Shown here in pieces: positions 7,699-17,440 of a stretch of DNA of 64,000 nucleotides. Both the position numbers and the translations under genes were made by a program. Within the stretch, counting starts at the first letter, position 1, and each line of letters begins with the position of its first letter. The notes beneath the pieces are model-generated. The model ran no database searches, was not told where the DNA came from, and saw nothing but the letters and a program-made list of their open reading frames with translations. The stretch comes from Escherichia fergusonii ATCC 35469 (GTDB lineage Bacteria > Pseudomonadota > Gammaproteobacteria > Enterobacterales > Enterobacteriaceae): the NCBI RefSeq assembly GCF_000026225.1, contig NC_011740.1, forward strand, positions 1,054,001 through 1,118,000. The letters run 5' to 3'.

Positions 7699-9420
7699 TT
7701 ACAAACCCTGCTTAAACTGGTAATAACGCCCCTGTCGGGCAAGCAGTTCTGCGTGAGTACCTTGCTCAATAATTTGCCCGTTGTCCATCACTATTATTTG
7801 CTGGAAACGAGAGAGCCCGCGAAGTCGATGGGTGACCATTAACACCGTTTTCTCACGCATCATTTCTGCAAGTAATTCAAGGATCTGACTTTCAGTTGTG
7901 GCATCTAAGCCTTCGGTAGGTTCATCCAGCAATACCAGTGGCGCATCATGTAACAGCGCACGGGCGATAGCCAGACGGCGCAGTTCACCACCGGAGAGCT
8001 GGCGTCCGCCTTCACCTAACCAACTGTTGAGACCTGCATCCTCGAGCAGCTTCTCCAGACCAACTCGACGCAAGATCTCCGCCAAAACTTCATCACTACT
8101 GCCAGGGGAGGCGAGTAACAGATTATCACGCAGTGTGGCGCTAAACAGATGCACTCGCTGTGGCACAACGCTGATGGTCTGTCGTAGAGTTGCTTCGTTC
8201 AGGCTGGCTATGGGGCTATCGTTAATTAAAATCTCGCCCTGTTGCGGGTCCCATGCGCGGGTCAGCAGTTGTAACAATGTTGATTTACCGCATCCGGTTC
8301 GCCCGAGAATCGCCATATGTTCTCCGGCGTTTACCTGAAGAGAAATCCCTTTAAGTGCCTGTTGGGACTGCTCCGGATAAGTGAACTGAACATCCCGTAA
8401 CGTCAGCGAAACGCAATCGGCAACACGGGTTTGGGTATCAGGGAAGGTGACTTCAGGTTTTTGATCCGTTAAATCGGTGATCCGTACGGCAGAGGCAATG
8501 ACTTGCCCCAGATGCTGAAATGCACCCGTTACTGGTGCCAGTGCTTCAAACGCGGCTAACGCACAGAAGACAAACAGGGCAATTAACGCGCCTGGTTGAG
8601 TATTGCCACCAACGCCGCCAGACGCCATCCACAGCATCAGGATCACCGCTAACGCGCCAATTAACAGCATTATTGCTTGCGACAAAGCTGTCAGTTCAGA
8701 TTGACGGCGTTGCGCTTCCAGCCACTGAATTTCAGTATTCTCTAATTGCGTGCGATAACGATCGCTGGCACCAAAAATGGTCAGCTCAGCTTGCCCTTGC
8801 AGCCAGGCTGTCAGTTGTTGGCGATACTGCCCGCGAAGATGAGTCAGATTTTGCCCGGTGCTTTTTCCCGCACGATAAAACAGCGGTGGCATCAGGAAAA
8901 GCGTCAGTAACATAATGCCACCCAGCGTAAAGGCGAGGGTGAAATCAAGAAAACTTAACCCGATAGTCACCACCATAATCACTACAAAAGCGCCCACCAG
9001 CGGCGAGATAACGCGCAGGTAAAGATGATCGAGCGTATCAACATCCGCCACGACGCGGTTGAGCAATTCGCCCTGACGATAGCGCGCCAGTCCGGCTGGG
9101 GAGAGGGGGAGCAATTTGCTGAAGGTGTAAATGCGCAGATGCTGCAACACGCGGAAAGTCGCGTCATGGCTCACCAGACGTTCAAAATAGCGCCCGGCAG
9201 TACGGGTGATTGCTGCGCCACGCACGCCCGCAGCGGGTAGCATATAGTTGAAGCTGTACAGTCCTGCAACGCCCGCCACTGCTGAGGCGGAGAGGAACCA
9301 GCCGGAAAGTGTCAACAGACCGATACTGGCGAGCAGTGTGAGAATTGCCAGTACGATGCCAAGGCTTAACATCCATTTATGGCGTTTATACAGTGCCAGA
9401 TAGGGTAGCAAAGCGCGCAT
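7699..9420 (-). CDS. cydC: CydC, half-transporter of the CydDC ABC exporter
   Basis: This 573-residue ABC exporter half has an N-terminal six-helix membrane domain (about 1-310) and a C-terminal ATPase with Walker A GRTGCGKS at 373-380 and signature LSGGE. CydDC moves cysteine and glutathione to the periplasm and binds haem; it is needed to assemble cytochrome bd and c-type cytochromes. It starts directly next to the cydD stop (9420/9421), so the two subunits are coupled and form the heterodimer. Confidence 0.97.
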   Translation of the reverse strand: MRALLPYLALYKRHKWMLSLGIVLAILTLLASIGLLTLSGWFLSASAVAGVAGLYSFNYMLPAAGVRGAAITRTAGRYFERLVSHDATFRVLQHLRIYTFSKLLPLSPAGLARYRQGELLNRVVADVDTLDHLYLRVISPLVGAFVVIMVVTIGLSFLDFTLAFTLGGIMLLTLFLMPPLFYRAGKSTGQNLTHLRGQYRQQLTAWLQGQAELTIFGASDRYRTQLENTEIQWLEAQRRQSELTALSQAIMLLIGALAVILMLWMASGGVGGNTQPGALIALFVFCALAAFEALAPVTGAFQHLGQVIASAVRITDLTDQKPEVTFPDTQTRVADCVSLTLRDVQFTYPEQSQQALKGISLQVNAGEHMAILGRTGCGKSTLLQLLTRAWDPQQGEILINDSPIASLNEATLRQTISVVPQRVHLFSATLRDNLLLASPGSSDEVLAEILRRVGLEKLLEDAGLNSWLGEGGRQLSGGELRRLAIARALLHDAPLVLLDEPTEGLDATTESQILELLAEMMREKTVLMVTHRLRGLSRFQQIIVMDNGQIIEQGTHAELLARQGRYYQFKQGL

Positions 9421-11187
9421 TTAAATCTCCTCCTGACGATGGGCCAGCAATGTGGCAAAAGGACCGTTAGCCACGCTTAATTCCGCGTAACGTCCTTGCT
9501 CGATAATCTGACCATCCTGCATTACCCAAATGACATCCCAGTCCGCAAGATCTTCTAACTGGTGGGTGACCATTAACGTTGTCTGGCGCAGAGAGGCGGC
9601 ATTCAGCGCCTCCATTACGCGCTGTTCACTGTGAGCATCAAGGCTTGCTGCGGGTTCATCCAACAGTAATAGCGAACAGGGATTCAGTAATGCACGCGCC
9701 ACCGCCACACGTTGTGCCTGGCCTACGGAAAGGCGGGCAGCCTGGTCGCCAACAGGCGTATCAACTCCTTGTGGCAGGAGCGGTAGAAACTCATTGACCC
9801 ACGCGTTATCCAGTGCTGTTTGTAACTCTTGTTCGCTGGCATCAGGTCGTGCCAGCAGTACGTTATCTCGTAGTGTTGCTGCTGGTAATTGTGGATTTTG
9901 ACCAACCCAGGAGAGATGCTTACGCCATGATTCCGGTGATAAATCACGTAATTCTATTCCGTTGATTCGTAGCGATCCCTGATATGAAAGAAAACCAGAA
10001 AGCGCATTCAGTAGTGAGCTTTTACCTGAACCGCTACGACCAACCAACACCGCTCGTTGACCTGCTGGCAAAGTAAAGTTCAACGGACCTGCCAGCGTTT
10101 TACCTTCCGGCGACGTGATAAACAGATCCTCGGCCTCAATGGTCACCGGATCGGTCGACGTTAATTCAGCCTCACCGCGCTGCGGATGGGCGAGCGGGGT
10201 TTCCATAAACGTTTTCAGACTGTCTGCCGCGCCAACAGCCTGGGCTTTAGCATGATAAAACGTACCCAGATCGCGCAATGGCTGGAAAAACTCCGGCGCA
10301 AGGATCAGGGCCAGAAACCCCGCAGCCAGCGTCACGCCAGTATCGTAGTGCCCAAAATCCAGCTCACCGAGATAGGAAAAACCAAAGTAGACCGCGACCA
10401 GAGCAATTGACAGCGAGGTAAAAAATTCAAGAATGCCGGAGGATAAAAACGCCAGCCGTAGCACTTCCATTGTCCGTTGGCGGAAATCTTCCGAAGCAGA
10501 ACGAATACTTTCAATTTCAGCTTCGCCACGACCAAAAATACGCAATGTTTCCATGCCGCGCAGGCGATCAAGAAAATGCCCACTTAAGCGAGCAAGAGCG
10601 AGAAAGTTACGTCGGTTAGCATCGGCAGCCCCCATTCCAACCAGCGCCATAAACAACGGAATTAACGGCGCAGTGCCCAGCAGAATGAGCGCCGCAGCCC
10701 AGTTAGAGGGGAAGATCGCCACCACAATCAGCAACGGCACCGACACTGCCAGCGCCATTTGCGGCAGGTAGCGTGCATAGTAATCATGCATATCGTCAAT
10801 TTGCTCGAGTACCAGCGTCGCCCAACTCCCTGCCGGTTTCCCCTGAATCCATGCTGGCCCTGCTTGTTGCAGACGGTCGAGAACCTGACGGCGGATGGCA
10901 AAGCGGATATGTTGCCCGGCGTGATAACCCACTCGTTCGCGTAACCAGACCACCCATGCGCGCAGTACAAAGGTCAAAACCAGTAACGTAAAGGGAAGCA
11001 GCAGGGCTTCACGGGGAATACTCTCCATAATCATATGTTGCAGAATACGCGCCATGAACCAGGCCTGGGCAATGATCAATATGCCGCTCACAAAGCCCAG
11101 TAGACGAGAAATATTCAGCCAACGTTGGGAGATGACGCTTTGCTGTTTTAACCAGCGGGTTAACTCTTTTTGACGGGATTTATTCAT
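9421..11187 (-). CDS. cydD: CydD, half-transporter of the CydDC ABC exporter
   Basis: 588 residues: a six-helix membrane domain followed by an ABC domain with Walker A GRSGSGKS at 383-390. The signature motif is the variant LSVGQ rather than LSGGQ, as is usual for CydD; the canonical one lies in CydC. That asymmetry suggests one degenerate and one consensus ATP site in the heterodimer. It is first gene of cydD-cydC(-aat), downstream of trxB and separated from it by a terminator. The functional link is periplasmic thiol balance, next to the cytoplasmic thioredoxin reductase gene. Confidence 0.97.
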   Translation of the reverse strand: MNKSRQKELTRWLKQQSVISQRWLNISRLLGFVSGILIIAQAWFMARILQHMIMESIPREALLLPFTLLVLTFVLRAWVVWLRERVGYHAGQHIRFAIRRQVLDRLQQAGPAWIQGKPAGSWATLVLEQIDDMHDYYARYLPQMALAVSVPLLIVVAIFPSNWAAALILLGTAPLIPLFMALVGMGAADANRRNFLALARLSGHFLDRLRGMETLRIFGRGEAEIESIRSASEDFRQRTMEVLRLAFLSSGILEFFTSLSIALVAVYFGFSYLGELDFGHYDTGVTLAAGFLALILAPEFFQPLRDLGTFYHAKAQAVGAADSLKTFMETPLAHPQRGEAELTSTDPVTIEAEDLFITSPEGKTLAGPLNFTLPAGQRAVLVGRSGSGKSSLLNALSGFLSYQGSLRINGIELRDLSPESWRKHLSWVGQNPQLPAATLRDNVLLARPDASEQELQTALDNAWVNEFLPLLPQGVDTPVGDQAARLSVGQAQRVAVARALLNPCSLLLLDEPAASLDAHSEQRVMEALNAASLRQTTLMVTHQLEDLADWDVIWVMQDGQIIEQGRYAELSVANGPFATLLAHRQEEI

Positions 11188-11251
11188 TGCACGCTTAGCA
11201 GGTGAGTTATCAGAATTATTTGCAGAGCAATGTTACAACGGGGAAAAAATA

Positions 11252-11282
11252 AAGGCGACCCATAGTCGCATGGTGTCGCCTT
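11252..11282 (-). terminator. trxB: trxB terminator
   Basis: The stem AAGGCGAC/GTCGCCTT (11252-11259, 11275-11282) is followed on the minus strand by a U-rich tract. It lies 27 bp after the trxB stop and before cydD. Confidence 0.8.
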
Positions 11283-11309
11283 CTTTACTTTTGTTACTGA
11301 TTTGTAAAA

Positions 11310-12275
11310 TTATTTTGCGTCAGCTAAACTATCGAGGTAGCGTTCCGCATCAAGTGCTGCCATGCAGCCTGTACCCGCAGATGTAATGGCCTGGCGATAA
11401 ATGTGATCCATCACGTCGCCTGCGGCAAAGACGCCAGGGATGCTGGTCTGGGTGGCATTACCATGAATACCCGACTGCACTTTGATATAGCCGTTTTCCA
11501 GTTCCAACTGCCCTTCGAAAATAGCCGTGTTCGGGCTATGGCCGATAGCCACAAACAGACCGGCAACGTCGAGTGACTCGATGTTATCGCTGTTTTGTGT
11601 ATCGCGCAGACGAACGCCAGTGACGCCCATCTGATCGCCGGTCACTTCTTCCAGCGTACGGTTGGTGTGCAGAATGATGTTGCCGTTTTCCACTTTATCC
11701 ATCAGACGTTTAATGAGGATTTTTTCCGCGCGGAAACTGTCACGACGGTGGATAAGATGCACTTCCGAAGCGATGTTAGACAGATACAGCGCCTCTTCAA
11801 CCGCGGTATTGCCGCCGCCGATGACCGCAACTTTCTGGTTACGATAGAAGAAACCGTCGCAGGTTGCACAGGCAGAAACCCCACGCCCTTTAAAGGCTTC
11901 TTCAGAGGGCAGGCCGAGATAGCGAGCAGAAGCTCCAGTGGCAATAATCAGCGCATCGCAAGTGTATTCGCCGCTATCGCCAGTCAGACGGAACGGTCGA
12001 TTCTGCAAATCTACTTTGCTGATGTGATCAAAAATGATTTCAGTTTCAAATTTAGCGGCATGTTCGTGCATGCGCTCCATTAATAACGGACCGGTCAGAT
12101 CGTTTGGATCGCCTGGCCAGTTTTCCACTTCCGTGGTGGTGGTCAGTTGGCCGCCTTTTTCCATGCCGGTAATCAGCACGGGTTGCAGGTTGGCGCGCGC
12201 CGCGTAGACAGCAGCGGTGTATCCCGCCGGGCCTGAACCCAGGATAAGCAGTTTACTGTGTTTGGTCGTGCCCAT
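11310..12275 (-). CDS. trxB: Thioredoxin reductase
   Basis: I chose the ATG at 12275 (MGTTKHSKLL), giving 321 residues as in E. coli; the open frame extends 32 codons upstream but that part is not family-like. The FAD-binding GSGPAG lies near 13-18, the redox-active CATC at 136-139, and the NADPH-binding GGGNTA after it. It uses NADPH to reduce thioredoxin in the cytoplasm. It is transcribed alone, divergent from lrp. Confidence 0.98.
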   Translation of the reverse strand: MGTTKHSKLLILGSGPAGYTAAVYAARANLQPVLITGMEKGGQLTTTTEVENWPGDPNDLTGPLLMERMHEHAAKFETEIIFDHISKVDLQNRPFRLTGDSGEYTCDALIIATGASARYLGLPSEEAFKGRGVSACATCDGFFYRNQKVAVIGGGNTAVEEALYLSNIASEVHLIHRRDSFRAEKILIKRLMDKVENGNIILHTNRTLEEVTGDQMGVTGVRLRDTQNSDNIESLDVAGLFVAIGHSPNTAIFEGQLELENGYIKVQSGIHGNATQTSIPGVFAAGDVMDHIYRQAITSAGTGCMAALDAERYLDSLADAK

Positions 12276-12807
12276 GAGATCCCCATAGTTGTTGGCAGAC
12301 AATGGACAGGATTGTAGGGAATTTACAGACGTAAAAAAAGAGTATGACGATTTTGTTAACAATTTGTGCAATAGTCACAATCAATTAAATTGCGTTTTTC
12401 ATAATTCATATGAATTAAATCGTCGATTAAGGTGGCGACAATATGATGCTTCAGCACTGTACGTAATGAATATCTGGCATGTTGTACTAAAAATCGATGT
12501 TTTGCTTTGACAATCCGCTGCTGTTTTGCGAAAACATTCGAGGAAGAAAAAAATAACATCAGGTTGATACTGCATAACCATGCATGTAATCACCATGTTT
12601 ACCGTGCTAGCGAAATCTACGTATGGTGTGGACAGACGCCATTCGTGATGTCGATAGCAGCTCTTAAGCAACGGTCTTCTCACCATTCCCCAGGCAATTT
12701 GCGCCGTTAATTCATAATTTCGGTTCATTGCGGTGGGCAGCGACTCTGGACATTGATGTCAGAAGAGTCAGACAGGAGTAGGGAAGGAATACAGAGAGAC
12801 AATAATA
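12276..12807. promoter_or_regulatory. Divergent trxB/lrp control region and long lrp leader
   Basis: 532 bp without a credible gene. In E. coli lrp has an unusually long untranslated leader (about 267 nt) and an autoregulated promoter, and the length here fits. The sequence is AT-rich near trxB. I found no known RNA gene or clear operator by eye. The short open frames here lack ribosome sites. Confidence 0.6.
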
Positions 12808-13302
12808 ATGGTAGATAGCAAGAAGCGCCCTGGTAAAGATCTCGACCGCATTGATCGTAACATTCTTAATGAGTTGCAAAAGGATGGGCGTATTTCTAAC
12901 GTCGAGCTTTCTAAAAGAGTGGGACTTTCTCCGACGCCTTGCCTTGAGCGTGTGCGCCGTCTGGAAAGACAAGGTTTTATTCAGGGTTACACTGCGTTGT
13001 TAAACCCACATTATCTTGATGCATCACTTCTGGTCTTTGTTGAGATTACTCTGAATCGTGGTGCGCCGGATGTGTTTGAACAATTTAACACCGCAGTGCA
13101 AAAACTTGAAGAAATTCAAGAGTGTCATCTAGTATCCGGTGATTTTGACTATCTGTTGAAAACACGCGTACCGGATATGTCAGCGTATCGTAAACTCCTT
13201 GGGGAAACCCTGTTGCGCTTGCCTGGCGTAAATGACACGCGTACGTACGTGGTAATGGAAGAAGTCAAGCAGAGTAATCGTCTGGTCATTAAGACACGCT
13301 AA
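12808..13302 (+). CDS. lrp: Lrp, leucine-responsive global regulator
   Basis: 164 residues, as far as I can recall identical to E. coli Lrp. An N-terminal helix-turn-helix (about 12-60, LDRIDRNILNELQKDGRISNVELSKRVGLS) is followed by a RAM ligand-binding domain. It forms octamers and hexadecamers and reprograms amino-acid metabolism, transport and pili between feast and famine. In E. coli it represses its own promoter. A strong hairpin follows the stop and separates it from ftsK. Confidence 0.99.
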   Translation: MVDSKKRPGKDLDRIDRNILNELQKDGRISNVELSKRVGLSPTPCLERVRRLERQGFIQGYTALLNPHYLDASLLVFVEITLNRGAPDVFEQFNTAVQKLEEIQECHLVSGDFDYLLKTRVPDMSAYRKLLGETLLRLPGVNDTRTYVVMEEVKQSNRLVIKTR

Positions 13303-13358
13303 CACGGAACAGGTGCAAAATCGGCGTATTTTGATTACACTCCTGTTAATCCATACAG

Positions 13359-13396
13359 CAACAGTGCCGGGGAAACCCGGTGCTGTTGTCCGTTTT
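13359..13396 (+). terminator. lrp terminator hairpin
   Basis: A 13-bp stem (13359-13371 with 13376-13388, two G-U pairs in RNA) has a GAAA-type loop and is followed by TCCGTTTT. It sits between lrp and ftsK and should attenuate readthrough into ftsK. Confidence 0.75.
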
Positions 13397-13436
13397 AGCA
13401 TCGGGCAGGAAAAGCCTGTAACCTGGAGAGCCTTTC

Positions 13437-16400
13437 TTGAGCCAGGAATACACTGAAGACAAAGAAGTCACATTGACTAAGTTAAGCAGCGGGCGCCGTC
13501 TTCTGGAGGCGTTGCTCATTCTTATTGCGCTTTTTGCCGTCTGGCTGATGGCGGCTTTACTCAGTTTCAACCCTTCTGATCCCAGTTGGTCGCAGACCGC
13601 CTGGCATGAGCCTATCCATAATCTGGGCGGCGCTCCAGGTGCATGGCTGGCAGACACACTATTCTTTATTTTTGGTGTGATGGCCTACACCATCCCTGTC
13701 ATTATCGTTGGCGGTTGCTGGTTTGCATGGCGGCATCAGAGTAGTGACGAATATATAGACTACTTTGCTGTATCGTTGCGCATTATAGGTGTGTTGGCCT
13801 TAATCCTGACGTCTTGCGGACTTGCAGCAATTAATGCTGATGACATCTGGTATTTTGCCTCCGGTGGTGTGATAGGCAGTTTACTGAGCACCACTTTGAA
13901 ACCGTTACTGCATAGTAGTGGCGGGACAATCGCATTACTTTGTGTCTGGGCTGCTGGTCTGACGTTATTCACCGGCTGGTCGTGGGTGACTATTGCTGAA
14001 AAACTTGGCGGCTGGATATTAAACTTACTCACTTTCGCCAGTAATCGTACCCGTCGTGACGATACCTGGGTCGATGAGGATGAATACGAAGACGACGAAG
14101 AATATGAAGATGAAAATCACGGCAAGAAGCATGAATCACGTCGTGCCCGTATTCTTCGTGGTGCATTAGCGCGGCGTAAACGTCTGGCTGATAAATTTAT
14201 CAACCCGGTTGGACGCCATACTGATACTGCATTGTTCTCCGGTAAACGGATGGATGATGAAGAAGAAATCACTTATACAGCACGTGGCATAGCAGCTGAT
14301 CCTGATGATGTGCTCTTTTCTGGCAATCGCGCCACACAACCAGAATATGACGAATACGATCCGTTATTAAATGGTACCCCCATTACTGAACCTGTTGCGC
14401 AAGCAGCAGCTGCAACCACTGCAACACAAAGTTTGGCCGCTTCTGTCGAGCCGACTAACCAAATTCCACCCGTTACTGCCACTGGTATTTCACCAGCACA
14501 ACCAGACATTGACTGGCAACCGGTACCTGGACCGCAAACGGGCGAACCGGTGATAGCGACTACGCCTGACGGTTATCCGCAGCAGCCACAATATGCGCAA
14601 CCTGCAGTGCACTATAATGAGCCGCCACAGCCCACTGCACCTGTTCAGCAGCCTTATTATGCGTCTGCCCCCGAACAATCAGTGGCTGAAAATAGCTGGC
14701 AGGCGGAACCACAACAATCCGCTTATGCTCCGCATTCAACATATCAGGCAGAGCAAACCTCGCAGGTCGAGCAAAATTATCAGCCTGATGTTGGGCACGT
14801 GGCACCACATCCCGATGTAGGGCTTCAGCCTACTAGTGATGAAACAAAACCTTCACGTCCTCCTCTTTACTATTTTGAAGAAGTGGAAGAGAAACGAGCG
14901 CGTGAACGAGAGCAACTTGCGGCATGGTATCAGCCAATTCCTGAACCAGTAAAAGAACCGCAACCGATTAAACCAGCTTCTGTTGCACCTGTGTCATCTT
15001 CTGTACTGCCCGTGGAACCTGCAGTTGCGGTCACTTCTCTGGCATCTGGCGTGAAAAAAGCCACGCTGGCGACAGGGGAGGCGGCAACCGTTGCAGCACC
15101 CATTTTCAGTCTTGCAAACAGTGGAGCTCCGCGTCCACAGGTTAAAGAAGGGATTGGCCCACAACTACCTCGACCGAAGCGCGTGCGCGTGCCGACAAGG
15201 CGTGAGCTGGCATCCTATGGTATTAAACTACCATCACAAAGAGCTGCCGAAGAAAAAGCTCGCGAAGCACAGCGTCGACAGTACGAAGGCAATGAGCAAT
15301 ATAGCGATGACGAAATCGATGCTATGCAGCAGGATGAGTTGGCTCGTCAGTTCGCACAAACGCAACAGCAACGCTATGGCGAACAATACCAACATGATTC
15401 TGCTGATAATCAACAAGATGAAGACGTAGCAGCAGAGGCCGAACTGGCTCGCCAGTTTGCTCAAACCCAGCAGCAACGATACTCCGGAGAACAACCCGCC
15501 GGAGCGAATCCGTTTACACTTGATGATTTTGAGTTTTCACCAATGAAAGTATTGCTGGATGATGGTCCACATGAGCCATTATTCACGCCGAGCGTAGAGC
15601 CAGAACCTGTAGCGCCGCAACAGCAGTACCAGCAGCCACAGCAACCTGTAGCGCCGCAACAGCAGTACCAACAGCCACAGCAACCTGTAGCGCCGCAGCA
15701 GCAGTATCAACAACCGCAGCAGTCTGTATCACAGCCTCAGGATACACTGCTTCACCCACTATTAATGCGTAATGGTGATAACCGCCCATTGCAAAAACCG
15801 ACCACACCTTTGCCGTCATTGGATCTTCTGGCGCCTCCACCGAGTGAAGTGGAACCTGTTGATACCTTTGCACTGGAGCAGATGGCTCGTCTGGTAGAAG
15901 CTCGTCTGGCGGACTTCCGCATTAAAGCCGAGGTGGTGAATTATTCGCCAGGTCCGGTAATTACCCGTTTTGAGCTGAATCTTGCGCCGGGTGTAAAAGC
16001 TGCACGTATTTCTAACTTGTCTCGCGATCTTGCCCGTTCATTGTCAACAGTGGCGGTTCGTGTAGTTGAAGTTATTCCAGGCAAACCTTATGTAGGCCTC
16101 GAGTTGCCGAATAAGAAACGCCAGACCGTTTATCTGCGTGAAGTGCTGGATAATGCGAAGTTTCTTGATAATCCATCGCCACTGACAGTTGTGTTAGGTA
16201 AAGATATCGCTGGTGAGCCGGTTGTTGCTGACCTGGCCAAAATGCCCCATTTGCTGGTAGCTGGTACAACAGGCTCCGGTAAGTCTGTGGGAGTGAACGC
16301 CATGATCCTCAGTATGTTGTATAAAGCGCAACCAGAGGATGTCCGTTTCATTATGATTGACCCGAAAATGCTGGAGCTTTCGGTTTATGAAGGTATCCCT

Positions 16401-17282
16401 CATTTATTAACAGAAGTGGTCACCGATATGAAAGACGCCGCCAATGCTTTACGCTGGTGCGTTAATGAAATGGAGAAACGCTATAAACGCATGTCTGCGC
16501 TGGGTGTTCGTAACCTTGCTGGCTACAACGAGAAGATTGCAGAAGCCGCTCAAATGGGGCGTCCAATCCCGGATCCATTCTGGAAACCCGGTGACAGCAT
16601 GGATGTTGAGCATCCGGTACTGACAAAAGAGCCGTATATTGTTGTGCTGGTTGATGAATTTGCCGATCTGATGATGACGGTGGGTAAAAAAGTTGAAGAA
16701 CTTATTGCACGGTTGGCCCAAAAAGCGCGTGCCGCCGGTATCCACCTTGTTCTGGCAACCCAACGTCCGTCAGTTGATGTAATTACAGGATTGATTAAAG
16801 CCAACATTCCGACCCGAATTGCCTTTACCGTTTCCAGTAAGATCGACTCCAGAACTATCCTCGATCAAGCTGGCGCAGAATCATTATTGGGAATGGGCGA
16901 TATGCTCTACTCTGGGCCTAACTCAACCATACCGGTGCGTGTCCACGGTGCATTCGTGCGTGACCAGGAAGTCCATGCCGTGGTGCAAGACTGGAAAGCA
17001 CGTGGTCGCCCACAGTATGTTGATGGCATCACCTCCGACAGTGAAAGCGAAGGTGGCGCGGGTGGTTTCGACGGCGCAGAAGAACTGGATCCGTTGTTCG
17101 ATCAGGCAGTGCAGTTTGTCACTGAAAAACGCAAAGCGTCAATTTCAGGCGTACAGCGTCAGTTCCGCATAGGTTATAACCGTGCGGCGCGTATTATCGA
17201 ACAGATGGAAGCGCAGGGGATTGTCAGCGAACAGGGGCACAACGGTAATCGTGAAGTGCTGGCTCCACCGCCGTTTGACTAA
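13437..17282 (+). CDS. ftsK: FtsK, septal DNA translocase
   Basis: The start is TTG at 13437, preceded by GGAG (13425-13428), as in E. coli. The 1281-residue protein has N-terminal membrane helices (about 25-200) for septum targeting, a long Pro/Gln-rich linker (about 210-790), the RecA-like motor with Walker A GTTGSGKS at 943-950, and a C-terminal gamma domain (about 1215-1281) that reads KOPS and activates XerCD at dif. It is about 48 residues shorter than K-12 FtsK (1329 as I recall), all in the linker, which also differs widely in sequence. The motor and gamma domains are near-identical. Essential for division through its N-terminus. Confidence 0.98.
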   Translation: MSQEYTEDKEVTLTKLSSGRRLLEALLILIALFAVWLMAALLSFNPSDPSWSQTAWHEPIHNLGGAPGAWLADTLFFIFGVMAYTIPVIIVGGCWFAWRHQSSDEYIDYFAVSLRIIGVLALILTSCGLAAINADDIWYFASGGVIGSLLSTTLKPLLHSSGGTIALLCVWAAGLTLFTGWSWVTIAEKLGGWILNLLTFASNRTRRDDTWVDEDEYEDDEEYEDENHGKKHESRRARILRGALARRKRLADKFINPVGRHTDTALFSGKRMDDEEEITYTARGIAADPDDVLFSGNRATQPEYDEYDPLLNGTPITEPVAQAAAATTATQSLAASVEPTNQIPPVTATGISPAQPDIDWQPVPGPQTGEPVIATTPDGYPQQPQYAQPAVHYNEPPQPTAPVQQPYYASAPEQSVAENSWQAEPQQSAYAPHSTYQAEQTSQVEQNYQPDVGHVAPHPDVGLQPTSDETKPSRPPLYYFEEVEEKRAREREQLAAWYQPIPEPVKEPQPIKPASVAPVSSSVLPVEPAVAVTSLASGVKKATLATGEAATVAAPIFSLANSGAPRPQVKEGIGPQLPRPKRVRVPTRRELASYGIKLPSQRAAEEKAREAQRRQYEGNEQYSDDEIDAMQQDELARQFAQTQQQRYGEQYQHDSADNQQDEDVAAEAELARQFAQTQQQRYSGEQPAGANPFTLDDFEFSPMKVLLDDGPHEPLFTPSVEPEPVAPQQQYQQPQQPVAPQQQYQQPQQPVAPQQQYQQPQQSVSQPQDTLLHPLLMRNGDNRPLQKPTTPLPSLDLLAPPPSEVEPVDTFALEQMARLVEARLADFRIKAEVVNYSPGPVITRFELNLAPGVKAARISNLSRDLARSLSTVAVRVVEVIPGKPYVGLELPNKKRQTVYLREVLDNAKFLDNPSPLTVVLGKDIAGEPVVADLAKMPHLLVAGTTGSGKSVGVNAMILSMLYKAQPEDVRFIMIDPKMLELSVYEGIPHLLTEVVTDMKDAANALRWCVNEMEKRYKRMSALGVRNLAGYNEKIAEAAQMGRPIPDPFWKPGDSMDVEHPVLTKEPYIVVLVDEFADLMMTVGKKVEELIARLAQKARAAGIHLVLATQRPSVDVITGLIKANIPTRIAFTVSSKIDSRTILDQAGAESLLGMGDMLYSGPNSTIPVRVHGAFVRDQEVHAVVQDWKARGRPQYVDGITSDSESEGGAGGFDGAEELDPLFDQAVQFVTEKRKASISGVQRQFRIGYNRAARIIEQMEAQGIVSEQGHNGNREVLAPPPFD
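15606..15722 (+). repeat. ftsK: Three 39-bp tandem repeats in the ftsK linker
   Basis: Three in-frame copies (15606-15644, 15645-15683, 15684-15722) encode PVAPQQQYQQPQQ, residues 724-762; the copies differ only at a few synonymous sites. K-12 carries more copies of this unit, so copy number explains much of the shorter protein. Such arrays change length by slippage or unequal recombination. Confidence 0.9.
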
Positions 17283-17292
17283 TTAGTGCATC

Positions 17293-17329
17293 GTAGGCCA
17301 GATAAGACGCGATAGCGTCGCATCCGGCA
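17293..17329. repeat. REP element after ftsK
   Basis: A single palindromic REP unit (GTAGGCCAGATAAGACGCGA ... CATCCGGCA) lies 10 bp past the ftsK stop. REP units stabilise mRNA 3' ends and bind gyrase or IHF when in clusters. Only one copy is present. Confidence 0.85.
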
Positions 17330-17403
17330 CTCTGGTAACTGAAAATTCAGTATTTTCTTCTTTCCTCAAGCTGATTATTAGCCTGGAATAGAGAGTAGAG
17401 GGA

Positions 17404-17419
17404 ACTCCCGATCGGGAGT
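17404..17419. promoter_or_regulatory. 16-bp perfect palindrome before lolA
   Basis: ACTCCCGATCGGGAGT is a perfect palindrome ending 21 bp before the lolA start. It could be an operator or a short hairpin in the leader. No known factor can be assigned from sequence alone. Confidence 0.45.
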
Positions 17420-17440
17420 GACGTAATTTGAGGAATAATG

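Noticed and set aside
12276..12371. N-terminal extension of TrxB by 32 residues
   Set aside because: The extension has no similarity to thioredoxin reductases. MGTTKHSKLL is the known N-terminus.
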